This document shows positions 23,121-32,650 of a stretch of DNA of 64,000 nucleotides, piece by piece; the stretch's first letter is position 1, and each line of letters begins with the position of its first letter. This stretch comes from Martelella lutilitoris. GTDB taxonomy: Bacteria; Pseudomonadota; Alphaproteobacteria; Rhizobiales; Rhizobiaceae. The DNA is taken from the NCBI RefSeq assembly GCF_005924265.1, contig NZ_VCLB01000007.1:1-64000 (forward strand). The letters are read 5' to 3'. The notes under the pieces were generated by a model that saw nothing but the letters and a program-made list of their open reading frames with translations, searched no databases and was not told the DNA's origin. The position numbers and the translations under genes were made by a program.

Positions 23121-24779
23121 TCAGTCGCCTGCAGAGGCGGCAGCAGCGCGCGCAGCCTTACGGGCCAGCGCCTCATAGGGCTCGCGGCGGATCGTTCCCG
23201 TTTCGAATGCGATGACGCCGTAGCGCAGCAGGACGTCGGCCTGGAAAATACCGGGAAAACCGACATCGCCGTTAGAGCCCATCGAGCGGGTAGCCAGCAG
23301 AAAGCCGAGACTGTAGAGATTATACTGGTTGTCGGAAAAGCGATCCGGATTGCGCGCTGCCATGCCGGCGTACTTCGCGGCATTGGCCCTTGCCTCCTTC
23401 ACGCTGTAAAGAGACTGGCCCGTCTTCGGATCGGTATAGTTATCACATTTCTCCAGCCAGCCGGTAATGGCGCTAAGCATTGCAGCGTCGTCCGAAAAAC
23501 CTTCGCGGAATACACGGGCATGCCTGAACCACATTTTTTTTCGTCCGCCATTGTAGACCATGAGATTGAGAAAAAAACTGTCGGTGGTGCGGATCTCGGC
23601 TTTCGTGGGCGCGGTGATGCCCTGCTCGGCGAACCATTGACGGGTATAGGCATAGGCAAGCCTGCTGTTTCTGCCCTCCGCCAGCGCGTTTTGCACCGCA
23701 ATGATCTGGGGCTCGACCAACCATGTGGCAAGGCCTGCACGCGCCTGTTCACTGAGGCTCCCGGACGCCCCGCTGCGCCAGCCGGCAATGACGCGAGCGC
23801 CCTCAGAGCGCCGGGCACGCCCTTTGGCAACCGCATAAAGCGTTTCCAGCCCGCCTCGCACGCTCTGCGGCGCAAGCGCAATGTCGGCCGGCGTCATCCG
23901 CGCGAGAAATGCATCGTAGAGGGAACTCGTTCCCGCATTCCATTGAAAATAGCCAAGCGAAAGGTCGTCATGCGTGCTGACATTTGCATAGGGATTGGCC
24001 CCGCCTGCCTCCATAAAGCCGACAATCGCCAGGGCATAAGCACCCACATCGCGCGGCACGGGCTGAGCATCCTGTTCCTTCGTCGTCGCTTTTCTCACAG
24101 GCGGCGCATTGCGCGGCAGAGGGCCGCCGGATGGCGTGGCTGCGGGGCAGTACAGCAATTCAGGCATGGTTGCCTGCGCCTGCGCCGAGGCGGGCCCTGC
24201 CACCTCAACCCTGTAAGCGGCGGCATCAATAACGGCGTAAAACCGCGCGAAGCCATACGCCTCGCCCTCTTCATCGAGGAGCGGGCGCGTGCTTGCCTCG
24301 CAGGCAAAGGCGACCGTGACCGTGTCGCCGGCATCAACGGCGAACCTGTTGCTCTTCTGGCTGACGCCGTTTTTCTGATAGGCCGGACCGCACAAGCGCT
24401 TGTCTTCGGCAAAATTATCATGACCGTAGCGCCAGTCGATCCTGCCTACAAAGACCCCGGAACGGCCGATGAGGATGGGATTGATGACGGCGCCCATCGC
24501 ACCGCCACTGCGATTTTCCAGAAGAACATGATCGCCTGTATTTCCGAAATAGTCGTATGCCTGCTCATCGAAGCCCCTGGGATGCCACTGCTCGGGAGCG
24601 ATGATCTGTTCGTCCGCGGCGCTGGCGGCCATTTGGACGCAGGCGGTTGCAGCAAAGGCAATTGCAGCAAGAGCGGGCACGCGAAGAAAGGGCATGAGAG
24701 GCGTATAGCCTGAAGGGCCGGAACACCGCCGCGCCATCGTGAATGGCCGGTTCATTTGCTGTTTGTGTGCATGTTTCAT
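23121..24779 (-). CDS. Exported lysozyme-like protein, probable cell-wall or chitosan hydrolase
   Basis: The 552-residue product has a long N-terminal segment with a signal-like hydrophobic stretch (VPALAAIAFAATACVQMAAS). A beta-rich domain to about 210 carries several cysteines. A proline-rich linker leads to a helical domain with GFMEAGGANPYAN and DLSLGYFQWNAG. A glutamate followed by S-x-G-x-x-Q-W-N resembles the active-site layout of lysozyme-superfamily enzymes, including GH46 chitosanases and transglycosylases. The catalytic residues are inferred, not certain. An AGAGGGGA ribosome site favours the ATG at 24779 over 24785. Confidence 0.5.
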   Translation of the reverse strand: MKHAHKQQMNRPFTMARRCSGPSGYTPLMPFLRVPALAAIAFAATACVQMAASAADEQIIAPEQWHPRGFDEQAYDYFGNTGDHVLLENRSGGAMGAVINPILIGRSGVFVGRIDWRYGHDNFAEDKRLCGPAYQKNGVSQKSNRFAVDAGDTVTVAFACEASTRPLLDEEGEAYGFARFYAVIDAAAYRVEVAGPASAQAQATMPELLYCPAATPSGGPLPRNAPPVRKATTKEQDAQPVPRDVGAYALAIVGFMEAGGANPYANVSTHDDLSLGYFQWNAGTSSLYDAFLARMTPADIALAPQSVRGGLETLYAVAKGRARRSEGARVIAGWRSGASGSLSEQARAGLATWLVEPQIIAVQNALAEGRNSRLAYAYTRQWFAEQGITAPTKAEIRTTDSFFLNLMVYNGGRKKMWFRHARVFREGFSDDAAMLSAITGWLEKCDNYTDPKTGQSLYSVKEARANAAKYAGMAARNPDRFSDNQYNLYSLGFLLATRSMGSNGDVGFPGIFQADVLLRYGVIAFETGTIRREPYEALARKAARAAAASAGD

Positions 24780-24912
24780 TACCATTCCCCTCTGTTGCTT
24801 TCAGATCGTGGCAAAGCGGTTTCGCCGTTTCACCGAAATGCAAAGCCGCCCGGCTTCAGGGTGCGCCCGTGAGGGCAGAACAAAGAACAAACCTTACGGG
24901 ACAACATGCGCT

Positions 24913-25608
24913 TCAAAGCCCCGCAAAAAGCTGACCGACGCCGCCGCAGCGCGCAGTATGTTTCACGGCAATGGTGTCGATCTGAGCAGTCGTGAGCGGC
25001 CAGCCGCCCGTTTGGGCCGACGCATTGCGAAAGACGGCATAGGCCATTTCGCCAGCCGGCTTGCCCGCGCCATTGCGCGGATTGACATGGTTGCCGCCCA
25101 ACGCCTGGGCCAGCGCAATCGAGACTTCAGCCAGAGGATGATTTGGCGGGCCGACATCGGCGATGATGAAGGACGATGTCACGCCGGTGGTCATGTTTTT
25201 GGCAACACCGACATCGCCAAGCCGGCCCGTACCCTTGATGGGCGGAAATTCCGGCGGGAAAACCCAATAGGGAATATGGCGGGCATCGACATAGCGGGCC
25301 GGATCGGTTTCGTCCTTTGCGGGATCGCAAAGCGCGGTCTGCGATACAAAGAAGCCTTTATAGGTTCCCCTCTTCTGAGTATAAGGCTTCGTCCGATCGG
25401 CCGGGTCGGGCACAAGGACGCCGGACCAGTCGTCCGGATAGCCGGAATATGACAGTTTATCCAGCCCGCTGACATCATTGGGATGATAGCAATTGGGCGC
25501 GCCATCGGCATCGATGCTCATATGATCGGTTTTAAACCGGTAGACATCCGCTTGCACATCGCGCTCGAGCGTCGTGCCCTTATGGGTCATGAAATACTGA
25601 AATGCCAT
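24913..25608 (-). CDS. GH75-type chitosanase-like glycoside hydrolase
   Basis: The 231-residue product resembles fungal-type chitosanases of family GH75: MSIDADGAPNCYHPND, a KGFFVSQTALCDP strand, ARYVDARHIPYWVFPPEF, GDVGVAKNMTTGVTSSFIIAD and VGPPNHPLAEVSIALAQALG. In the family, the aspartate of the D-x-D-x-x-G segment and the glutamate in the ALGE-like helix are catalytic. Here the helix has AEVSIALA, with the glutamate slightly displaced. No signal peptide is visible. GH75 enzymes hydrolyse beta-1,4-glucosamine polymers. A polysaccharide or wall substrate is inferred. Confidence 0.6.
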   Translation of the reverse strand: MAFQYFMTHKGTTLERDVQADVYRFKTDHMSIDADGAPNCYHPNDVSGLDKLSYSGYPDDWSGVLVPDPADRTKPYTQKRGTYKGFFVSQTALCDPAKDETDPARYVDARHIPYWVFPPEFPPIKGTGRLGDVGVAKNMTTGVTSSFIIADVGPPNHPLAEVSIALAQALGGNHVNPRNGAGKPAGEMAYAVFRNASAQTGGWPLTTAQIDTIAVKHTARCGGVGQLFAGL

Positions 25609-25695
25609 TGCTCCATTCCTCTTCTTCTGACAGATGCGGCATTCCCGGCGCTACGCACGCGCCTTGCTTTTTTTGTGACGGATGAGGCTGCCCGG

Positions 25696-26460
25696 TCAGA
25701 TCGGCGACAAACAGGCATCGATCCGCGCACTCAGTGCATTGAGCGAGTTACCCGTTTTCTCGGCTGCCGTGATCGCCTGGCGGCTGGCGCCGGCTGTGCC
25801 GATCTTGTACAGCGCATCAACCAACGCATCATAGTCAGGCGTATCTTTCACAAGGGAAAGCATGAGCGCGTTTTGAATTTTGCCAAGCGCCGCTTCAATC
25901 TTAAGCCGTCCTGCGGCCAGGTCCGCATCGTTAAGTGGCTTCGGCGAGCCGGCGTCCGCGACGCAATTGGCCTGATCCGCGGCGCTCAGCAGAGAGATCT
26001 GTGCTCGGCGAGGCTTAAAATAAGACATATTCGAGTTCATCAACCCCGCGCCGAGCCCCGCGCCCTTCACCAAATTCAGACTGGAGCCGAACAACAGGCC
26101 GCCGGCGGCGGTGCCGGCTGAAAGTATAATACCGACCGCGCCCACATCCTGCCCCCGTGCGGCTGCGGCCGCGCCGCGCCGATATTCCGTGGCAAGCAGA
26201 TTGGCCTGTTTTATCACCGCCATATATTCTATCTCGTCATCACGGGCCCGTTTGTTCGGGTCTTCACATGTCTTTTTGCTGGCCGTCCCCGCAGCATCCG
26301 AGCCCTTCTCTGACCCAGAGGGAGCTGGATTCTTCCGGCAATAAAGCGCGTTTTTTTCGCGCTCAGCCCCGTTTAAGGCCGACACATCGTATTGAACGGC
26401 ATCGGAAAGCGTGCACCCTGTGAGGCAAAAGCACAAAATCATCTTATTTATTTTAAGCAA
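25696..26460 (-). CDS. Lipoprotein of unknown function (254 aa)
   Basis: The N-terminus MLKINKMILCFCLTGCTLS is a short lipoprotein signal with lipobox L-T-G-C. The body has a Cys/Lys/Asp-rich region, a Gly/Ala-rich possible membrane-seeking stretch (VGAVGIILSAGTAAGGLLFG), then helices, and ends SARIDACLSPI. The start is a TTG with GGAGG 6 bp upstream; an internal ATG at 26442 would leave too short a signal. It is the first gene of the minus-strand envelope operon. No family is recognised. Confidence 0.6.
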   Translation of the reverse strand: MLKINKMILCFCLTGCTLSDAVQYDVSALNGAEREKNALYCRKNPAPSGSEKGSDAAGTASKKTCEDPNKRARDDEIEYMAVIKQANLLATEYRRGAAAAARGQDVGAVGIILSAGTAAGGLLFGSSLNLVKGAGLGAGLMNSNMSYFKPRRAQISLLSAADQANCVADAGSPKPLNDADLAAGRLKIEAALGKIQNALMLSLVKDTPDYDALVDALYKIGTAGASRQAITAAEKTGNSLNALSARIDACLSPI

Positions 26461-26700
26461 AATATTCCTCCGAAAAAACCGTAAAGCGGCCTTAACTCCA
26501 TGAATATCAATTAGCTTCTTTTATGAATGTATCTATACTTCAGCATATGTTAACTTTACTGACAACCTAAAATTGCCATATTTTAGCCATTTTTTGGATG
26601 GTGTTGATTTATATCGCCATTTTTAACGCTGAAATGTTCATGTCTTCACGCTGTCGCGCGCTTCGCGGCTGTGTTCCGGACGGCGCGCTCATCACCGCCA
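26461..26700. promoter_or_regulatory. AT-rich promoter region of the envelope operon
   Basis: About 200 bp of conspicuously AT-rich DNA lie between the lipoprotein start and the SNF2 remnant. It should carry the leftward promoter of the 26460-20675 operon. No gene is visible. Confidence 0.4.
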
Positions 26701-26717
26701 GTGGCCGGGCGGCCTGC

Positions 26718-27228
26718 TGAGGAAGAGCAATGCAACGATCGTACACATCGTATTGGACAGACTAAGCCGGTGACCGTTCACATCCCACTTGCCATCCACC
26801 CGAAGCTTGGTCGCGGCTCTTTCGATTGTCTTTTGCAGGACCTGATGCGCAGCAAGCGCAACCTCGCCGACAGTGTGCTCTGGCCCCAAGAAAGTGATGA
26901 AAGTGAACTGCATCTATTGCATGACAGGCTCGTCAAAGGTTCTGAGGAGCCGCAGGAAGGGGGCCAGTTCGACGCACTGGAGGGGCGCGAAGATCTGGCC
27001 TTCGAAATGATTCGCAACGATATCATGCGTGTTGCGTTGAAGGCTGGCGGAAGCAGCGTGGTGATTGCGTGTGCGAAGAATCCGAGCGACTTTGAGAACC
27101 TGCTCTCCGCGCACGACGCTGCTCTCATTGTCATGGAGAGGTCCGAAGATAAACTGGCCAGACCGAGCCTTCCAACCGCAAGTCTTCCGGACCGCTCCTT
27201 GTGGCCAGACTTTCTATTGTCCGACTGA
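26718..27228 (+). pseudogene. C-terminal remnant of a SNF2-family helicase
   Basis: From about 26718 the plus-strand frame reads EEQCNDRTHRIGQTKPVTVH, helicase motif VI of SNF2/RapA-type proteins (R-x-H-R-I-G-Q-x-K). It continues with the typical C-terminal region SFDCLLQDLMRSKRNLADSV. Everything upstream, including motifs I to V, is missing. SNF2-type proteins of this kind occur in several phage-defence loci such as DISARM, so this is probably the scar of a replaced defence module. It lies just before the intact hsdR operon. Confidence 0.7.
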
Positions 27229-27341
27229 TGCGGGTTTCGCAGCATCATCGTGCTCGACCGTTGCTCTGCTCTCTGAACACTGGACCATTTGATATCGGAT
27301 CTTGCGGCATTTTCGTTTCCAAAGCGGGTCCTGCTTTAGCG

Positions 27342-27970
27342 CTGCTTTTCAGTAACTTCGGTCTTAGACGCTTGCGAAGGTTGTGCGTCTATAGCATTGT
27401 GCAGCTTGAGTTACCTACGGTGTACAATGACCACGTCCGTTAATCAGTCCCCGGAACAGATCGCTCGTGACGCGATCGACCAGCAACTTTCGAAGTCTGG
27501 CTGGGTGGTACAGGACAAGTCCGACCTGAATTTCAATGCGGGCCTTGGCGTTGCTGTTCGTGAATATCAAACCGAAATTGGTCCGGCGGATTACGTGCTG
27601 TTTGTCGATAGAGAGGCAGTTGGCGTTGTTGAGGCAAAGCCCTCATCCTGGGGAGAGAAGTTGACCACGGTGGAGGAACAGTCCGCTGGTTATGCCAACG
27701 CCGAGCTGAAATGGGTCAGTAATTCAAAGTCGCTGCCTTTTGTTTACGAGAGTACAGGAACGATCACGCGGTTTACCGATGGTCGCGATCCGTCTCCGAG
27801 ATCACGAGAAGTCTTCACATTCCACCGCCCGGAAACGCTAAAAGCCTGGTCGAATGCCCCGTTTTCCTTCCGCACCGGCTTGAGTCACCTGCCTGAACTG
27901 AACACCGACGGCCTGCGCGGCTGTCAGATCACTGCGATCACCAATCTCGAAGCCTCGCTTCAGGCCGGTA
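27342..27970 (+). repeat. About 630-bp direct repeat shared with 17296-20365 (minus IS66)
   Basis: The upstream region and first about 180 codons of hsdR match the left broken copy, including the promoter-like AGACGCTTGCGAAGGTTG and the sequence around the start codon. By eye, identity is high throughout. The two copies flank the IS66 element and the envelope operon, so recombination between them would remove about 10 kb. Confidence 0.8.
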
Positions 27971-30177
27971 AGCCTCGTGCATTGGTTCAGATGGCGACCG
28001 GGTCCGGCAAAACATTTACGGCGATCACTGAGGTTTATCGCCTGCTTAAGCACGCAGGCGCGCGCCGCATCCTGTTCCTCGTCGATACGAAGAACCTTGG
28101 CGAACAGGCCGAACAGGAGTTCATGGCCTATGTTCCCAATGACGACAATCGCAAGTTCACCGAGCTCTACAATGTCCAGCGTCTCACATCTCCCTCGATG
28201 GCCGGTGACACGCAGGTCGTGATTTCGACGATCCAGCGCATGTATGCCACGCTGAAAGGCGAAGACCTCGACGAAAGCTTTGAAGAGGAAAACCCTGCCG
28301 AGCAGGCGTTTCGGCCTAAGACGCCGAAGCCCGTTGTCTACAATCCCAAGCTCCCACCGGAAACATTCGACGTCGTGGTGATCGATGAATGCCACCGCTC
28401 GATCTACAATCTGTGGCGTCAGGTGATCGAATACTGGGATGCCTTCCTTGTGGGGCTGACCGCGACCCCGGATAACCGCACCTTCGGTTTCTTCAAGAAG
28501 AACGTGGTCAGCGAATATACGCATGAAAGAGCGGTCGCCGACAAGGTGAATGTTGGCAATGATGTCTATGTTATCGAGACGAAAGTGACCAGGGGCGGCG
28601 GGACCGTGCAGGCCGAACAGCTGGTTGAAAAACGCGAGCGGGCCACCCGCGCCAAGCGGTGGGAAACCCAGGATGTGGACGAGGCCTATGCAGCCACCCA
28701 ACTTGACCGTTCCGTTGTGGCGCCCGACCAGATTCGCACGGTGATCCGCACATTCCGCGATCAATGGCGCGACATCTTCCCAGAGCGCGATGAACTCCCG
28801 AAAACCCTGATCTTCGCCAAGACCGATAGTCACGCCGATGATATCATCCAGACCGTCCGCGAGGAATTCGGCGAGGGCAATGAGTTCTGCCGCAAGATCA
28901 CCAACGGCGCGAAGAACCCGAAATCGTCGCTCACCGCGTTTCGCAACGAATATTACCCGCGCATCGCAGTCACCGTCGACATGATCGCCACGGGCACCGA
29001 TGTGAGACCTCTTGAATGCCTGCTCTTCATGCGCGACGTGAAATCGAAGAACTATTTCGAGCAGATGAAGGGTAGGGGCACCCGTGTGCTCAAACCCGAT
29101 GATCTGAAAAAGGTCTCGCCCTCGGCAAAGGCGAAAACCCATTATGTCATCGTCGATGCGGTTGGCGTCACCAAATCGGTGAAAACCGCCAGCCAGCCGC
29201 TCGATAGCAAGCCCTCGATCCCGTTCAAGGATCTGGCCATGAACCTGATGATGGGCGATCGATCGGAGGAAACCGTCAGTTCTCTGGCCGGGCGGCTGTC
29301 GCGGCTGGATCATAAGCTGACCATCGAGGATCAGGAAAAGGTCACCGAAATTGCAGGCAAGTCCCTGTCCGCCATTATCCGCGATCTTTTCGATGCCATC
29401 GACCCGGACAAGGTCGAGGCCGACGCCAAGGCTGCTGGCCACCTGGAGCCCGATGACGCTGCCATGAATACCGCGCGGGAGAACCGCATCAAGGAGGCCG
29501 CCAACGTCTTCACCGGTCCGCTGATCAATACGCTTGATACCATCCGCCGTGACACCGAACAGACCATCGACCATGACACGCTCGACGAGGTGATCACCGC
29601 CGCGTGGGCCGGCGATGCCGATGAGAACGCCAAAGCCATTGCCAAGGACTTCGAGGATTACCTCAACGAACACCGCGACGAGATCGAGGCGCTGACGATT
29701 TACTTCAACACACCGGCAAGGCGTTCCGAGGTTACGCTGTCGATGATCAAGGTGGTGCTGAAGAAGCTGACCGAGGATCGTCCCCGCCTTGCGCCGCTGA
29801 ATGTCTGGCGCGCCTATGCGCATCTGGACGAATACAAGGGTGGCACGCCAACCGGTGACCTGACCGCGCTGGTCGCGCTGATCCGGCGGGTGACGGGGCT
29901 GGATGAGACATTGACCCGCAACTCTGACCGCGTGCGTCGCAATTTCCAGAACTGGATCATGCAGCGGCACTCCGGTGCGGGGACGAAGTTCTCCGATGCC
30001 CAGATGGACTGGCTGCACATGATCCGCGATCACCTGATCAGCTCTTTCACCATCGAGCGTGATGATCTGGAGCTTTCCCCCTTTGACGCCAAAGGCGGGA
30101 TGGGGCAGATGTACGAACTCTTCGGGGATCAGATGGAGGATGTCATGACCGAGATGAATGAGGCGCTGTCGGCATGA
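27427..30177 (+). CDS. hsdR: Type I restriction enzyme, R (translocase/nuclease) subunit
   Basis: HsdR provides ATP-driven translocation and cleavage in a type I restriction-modification complex. The 916-residue protein has an N-terminal PD-(D/E)xK nuclease (GPADYVLFVDREAVGVVEAK, about residues 51-71), Walker A MATGSGKTFTAI (about 188), the DECH box VVIDECHRSIYN (about 319) and helicase motif VI MKGRGTRVLKPD. The ATG at 27427 is the conserved start in both copies. The gene overlaps hsdS by ATGA. No frame damage is seen. Confidence 0.95.
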   Translation: MTTSVNQSPEQIARDAIDQQLSKSGWVVQDKSDLNFNAGLGVAVREYQTEIGPADYVLFVDREAVGVVEAKPSSWGEKLTTVEEQSAGYANAELKWVSNSKSLPFVYESTGTITRFTDGRDPSPRSREVFTFHRPETLKAWSNAPFSFRTGLSHLPELNTDGLRGCQITAITNLEASLQAGKPRALVQMATGSGKTFTAITEVYRLLKHAGARRILFLVDTKNLGEQAEQEFMAYVPNDDNRKFTELYNVQRLTSPSMAGDTQVVISTIQRMYATLKGEDLDESFEEENPAEQAFRPKTPKPVVYNPKLPPETFDVVVIDECHRSIYNLWRQVIEYWDAFLVGLTATPDNRTFGFFKKNVVSEYTHERAVADKVNVGNDVYVIETKVTRGGGTVQAEQLVEKRERATRAKRWETQDVDEAYAATQLDRSVVAPDQIRTVIRTFRDQWRDIFPERDELPKTLIFAKTDSHADDIIQTVREEFGEGNEFCRKITNGAKNPKSSLTAFRNEYYPRIAVTVDMIATGTDVRPLECLLFMRDVKSKNYFEQMKGRGTRVLKPDDLKKVSPSAKAKTHYVIVDAVGVTKSVKTASQPLDSKPSIPFKDLAMNLMMGDRSEETVSSLAGRLSRLDHKLTIEDQEKVTEIAGKSLSAIIRDLFDAIDPDKVEADAKAAGHLEPDDAAMNTARENRIKEAANVFTGPLINTLDTIRRDTEQTIDHDTLDEVITAAWAGDADENAKAIAKDFEDYLNEHRDEIEALTIYFNTPARRSEVTLSMIKVVLKKLTEDRPRLAPLNVWRAYAHLDEYKGGTPTGDLTALVALIRRVTGLDETLTRNSDRVRRNFQNWIMQRHSGAGTKFSDAQMDWLHMIRDHLISSFTIERDDLELSPFDAKGGMGQMYELFGDQMEDVMTEMNEALSA

Positions 30178-31691
30178 CGAATACCGAAGACCTCGTCGCC
30201 GACGAGTGGACACCTGTCACACCCAAGGTTGCAGATCACTGGGCAATCGCCAATTTCGACGAGTTTTTCGAAACCGTGGCCTCAACTGGAAAGAAGGTCC
30301 CTGCAAAGAACTACCTGAAGTCTGGCACTTGGCCAGTAATCGATCAGGGTGCCGACTTCATCGGTGGTTTCACAGACGATGAAACAACGCTCATCAGGTC
30401 CCCAAAGCCAGTTCTGGTGTTCGGGGATCACACGCGCTGCATGAAGTTTGTCAAAGGGGCTTTTGCGCCTGGCGCGGATGGGACGAAACTCCTTTTAACA
30501 AAAGATGGTATCGAGCCCCGCTACGCCTATCATCTCTATTTTGCGATCAGGCTCCCGAACCGTGGGTATTCCCGCCACTTCGGTTTCCTCAAACGTTGCA
30601 AGTTTCCTGTCCCGCCCATGAACGAACAACGCCGGATCGTGGAGCGGATCGAGGCGATGTTCGACGAGATCGACCATGGGGTGGAGAACCTGAAGAAGGC
30701 GAGGGCGTCCCTTGGCCTTTATCGCCAATCCCTGCTCAAATCCGCTTTTGAGGGCCGCCTGACCGCCGACTGGCGCGCCCGCAACGCTGATAAGCTTGAA
30801 AGCCCGGAAACCCTTCTGGCCCGCATCCGATCTGAACGCGACGCCCGCTACAAAGCCGCCCTCGACGACTGGCAAAATGCCCTGTCCGACTGGCGCGAGC
30901 ACGGCGAAAAGGGGAAGAGACCCGCGAAGCCGAGGCGACAAGCAGAAGCTTTCATGGATAAGGAATGGCTGGAAAAGTTGCCAGAGCTTCCTGGATCGAC
31001 ATCGTGGGTCGCTTGCAATCAGTTGTCAGGCCAGATTTCGGATGGCACTCACAAGACCCCTACATATACAGACACGGGGATCCATTTTATTTCCGCCAAG
31101 GACATCCGAGACTTCAAGGTTGACTTCTCCAGTACACGTTTTGTCGATAAGACGCAGCACGTTGAAATGTCAAAGAGATGCAATGTTGAAATGGGCAATG
31201 TGCTTCTGACCAAAAGTGGAGCAATCGGTCGGGTCGCAGTGGTTGATACTGCGACGTCATTCTCTCTCTTCGAAAGTGTTGCCAACATCCCCGTTTTGCC
31301 GCCAATGCAGAGCCGGTTTGTCGCGTACGCTGTATATCATATTGCAAACAGTTATTTTATTTCCCATGCGGAAAAGGGCGTCGCGGTGAGGCATCTTCAT
31401 TTGGAGGACATCAGGAAGATGCCTCTGCCGCTTTATGGTGTCGAAGAACAAGCCGAGATCACCCGCATCCTCGACGATCGTCTCTCCGCCGCTGATGCGC
31501 TGGAGGCCGAGATCGACGCTGGCCTCAACCGCGCCGACGTTCTGCGCCAGTCCATCCTGAAACAGGCATTTTCCGGCAAGCTCGTTCCGCAAGACCCGAA
31601 TGATGAGCCCGCCGCTGACCTTCTCGCCCGCATCAAGGCCGAAAAGATCACAAGAGCGAAGGTGACCCGTAAAACGAAGGCAATCGCATGA
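30174..31691 (+). CDS. hsdS: Type I restriction-modification specificity subunit
   Basis: This 505-residue HsdS has two target-recognition domains separated by long helices. The first ends with FPVPPMNEQRRIVERIEAMF and is followed by a central spacer (LKKARASLGLYRQSLLKSAF). The second ends at MPLPLYGVEEQAEITRILDD and is followed by a parallel distal helix and QSILKQAFSGKLVPQDP. The repeated Q-S-x-L-K-x-A-F-x-G-x-L motifs are diagnostic. It sets the DNA sequence methylated and protected by the system. It overlaps both neighbours by 4 bp. Confidence 0.93.
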   Translation: MTNTEDLVADEWTPVTPKVADHWAIANFDEFFETVASTGKKVPAKNYLKSGTWPVIDQGADFIGGFTDDETTLIRSPKPVLVFGDHTRCMKFVKGAFAPGADGTKLLLTKDGIEPRYAYHLYFAIRLPNRGYSRHFGFLKRCKFPVPPMNEQRRIVERIEAMFDEIDHGVENLKKARASLGLYRQSLLKSAFEGRLTADWRARNADKLESPETLLARIRSERDARYKAALDDWQNALSDWREHGEKGKRPAKPRRQAEAFMDKEWLEKLPELPGSTSWVACNQLSGQISDGTHKTPTYTDTGIHFISAKDIRDFKVDFSSTRFVDKTQHVEMSKRCNVEMGNVLLTKSGAIGRVAVVDTATSFSLFESVANIPVLPPMQSRFVAYAVYHIANSYFISHAEKGVAVRHLHLEDIRKMPLPLYGVEEQAEITRILDDRLSAADALEAEIDAGLNRADVLRQSILKQAFSGKLVPQDPNDEPAADLLARIKAEKITRAKVTRKTKAIA

Positions 31692-32602
31692 GCAAGAAGA
31701 AAGGTCGCTCCATCGAGCTGTTCTTCGTCGACGGCACGCCCGACGGCATGGTCACGGCCGCGATACCATTCCAGTGGTCCGGCCATGTTCTGGTAACGCA
31801 GCGCACGCAGCTGAAAGAGGCGATCTCGCGCCCGGAGGCGGGGCGCACGGGCGTTTACATCCTTGTTGGCGACAAGGATGGTAGGGCAACTGCCTATATC
31901 GGCGAAACCGACGAGCTAAAAAAGCGCTTGACCCAGCACGCCTCGGAAAAGGACTGGTGGGATGTGGCGATCCTGATCACATCAGGCGGGGAGCCTTTGA
32001 ACAAGGCCCATGCCCGATATCTTGAACATCGGATGCTTTCAGACGCCAGGGAAATCAACAAGATCGCGCTGGAAAACGGGCAGGGCGCCACGGCAAGCCC
32101 GCTGAGCGAGGCCGCCCGCGCTCATATGGAAGATTTTCTGGAAAATATCTATCTGGTGCTGCCTGCGCTGCGGTTCGATTTCCTATCCGAGCAAACCAAG
32201 GATGACAGCCCAGCCGCACCGGCGCCGACCAAAGCGAGCGCCGTGTACTTCACCTTTGAAGTGCCACGCCATGGGGTGAAAGCCCGTGCGCGATGGGAGG
32301 ACGGCAAGTTCATTGTTGAAGCAGGCTCTCTGGCGCGCGGCAAATGGACCAGCACGGCGCAACACGCCACCTACGAGGAATTGTATGGTGAACTGGTTGA
32401 TCAGGGTGTTTTGCAGCCACAAGGTTCGATGCGCGTTTTTTCACGAAGCTATGTCTTCAACAGCACCAGCGCGGCGGCCGCCGTCGTTTCCGGCCGTCCA
32501 GCCTCCGGCCCCAAGAGTTGGATTCTTGAGGGCACACACCAGAACTACGGCGACTGGGAAGCTTCACAGCTTCGGGCGGTCTCTGAAGAAACAAATATTT
32601 GA
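31688..32602 (+). CDS. GIY-YIG nuclease-domain protein with DUF4357-like C-terminus
   Basis: The 304-residue product contains a GIY-YIG core at about 56-100: GVYILVGD, then TAYIGETDELKKRLTQH. The C-terminal part (VYFTFEVPRHGVKARARWED, then FIVEAGSLARGKWTS and LVDQGVLQ) looks like a DUF4357-type domain. Such proteins are often found inside type I restriction operons, but their role is unknown; they may cut DNA or modulate restriction. Its start overlaps the hsdS stop as ATGA and its stop is 48 bp before the gmrSD-type gene. Confidence 0.8.
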   Translation: MSKKKGRSIELFFVDGTPDGMVTAAIPFQWSGHVLVTQRTQLKEAISRPEAGRTGVYILVGDKDGRATAYIGETDELKKRLTQHASEKDWWDVAILITSGGEPLNKAHARYLEHRMLSDAREINKIALENGQGATASPLSEAARAHMEDFLENIYLVLPALRFDFLSEQTKDDSPAAPAPTKASAVYFTFEVPRHGVKARARWEDGKFIVEAGSLARGKWTSTAQHATYEELYGELVDQGVLQPQGSMRVFSRSYVFNSTSAAAAVVSGRPASGPKSWILEGTHQNYGDWEASQLRAVSEETNI

Positions 32603-32650
32603 TAAGAAATTTCGCAGTCTGTTCAGCTGCGCGCGAAGGGGGGACATAGA

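Noticed and set aside
27838-30213. 791-codon minus-strand open frame opposite hsdR
   Set aside because: A long antisense frame produced by GC-rich codon use. The plus-strand frame has all HsdR motifs and the antisense product has none.
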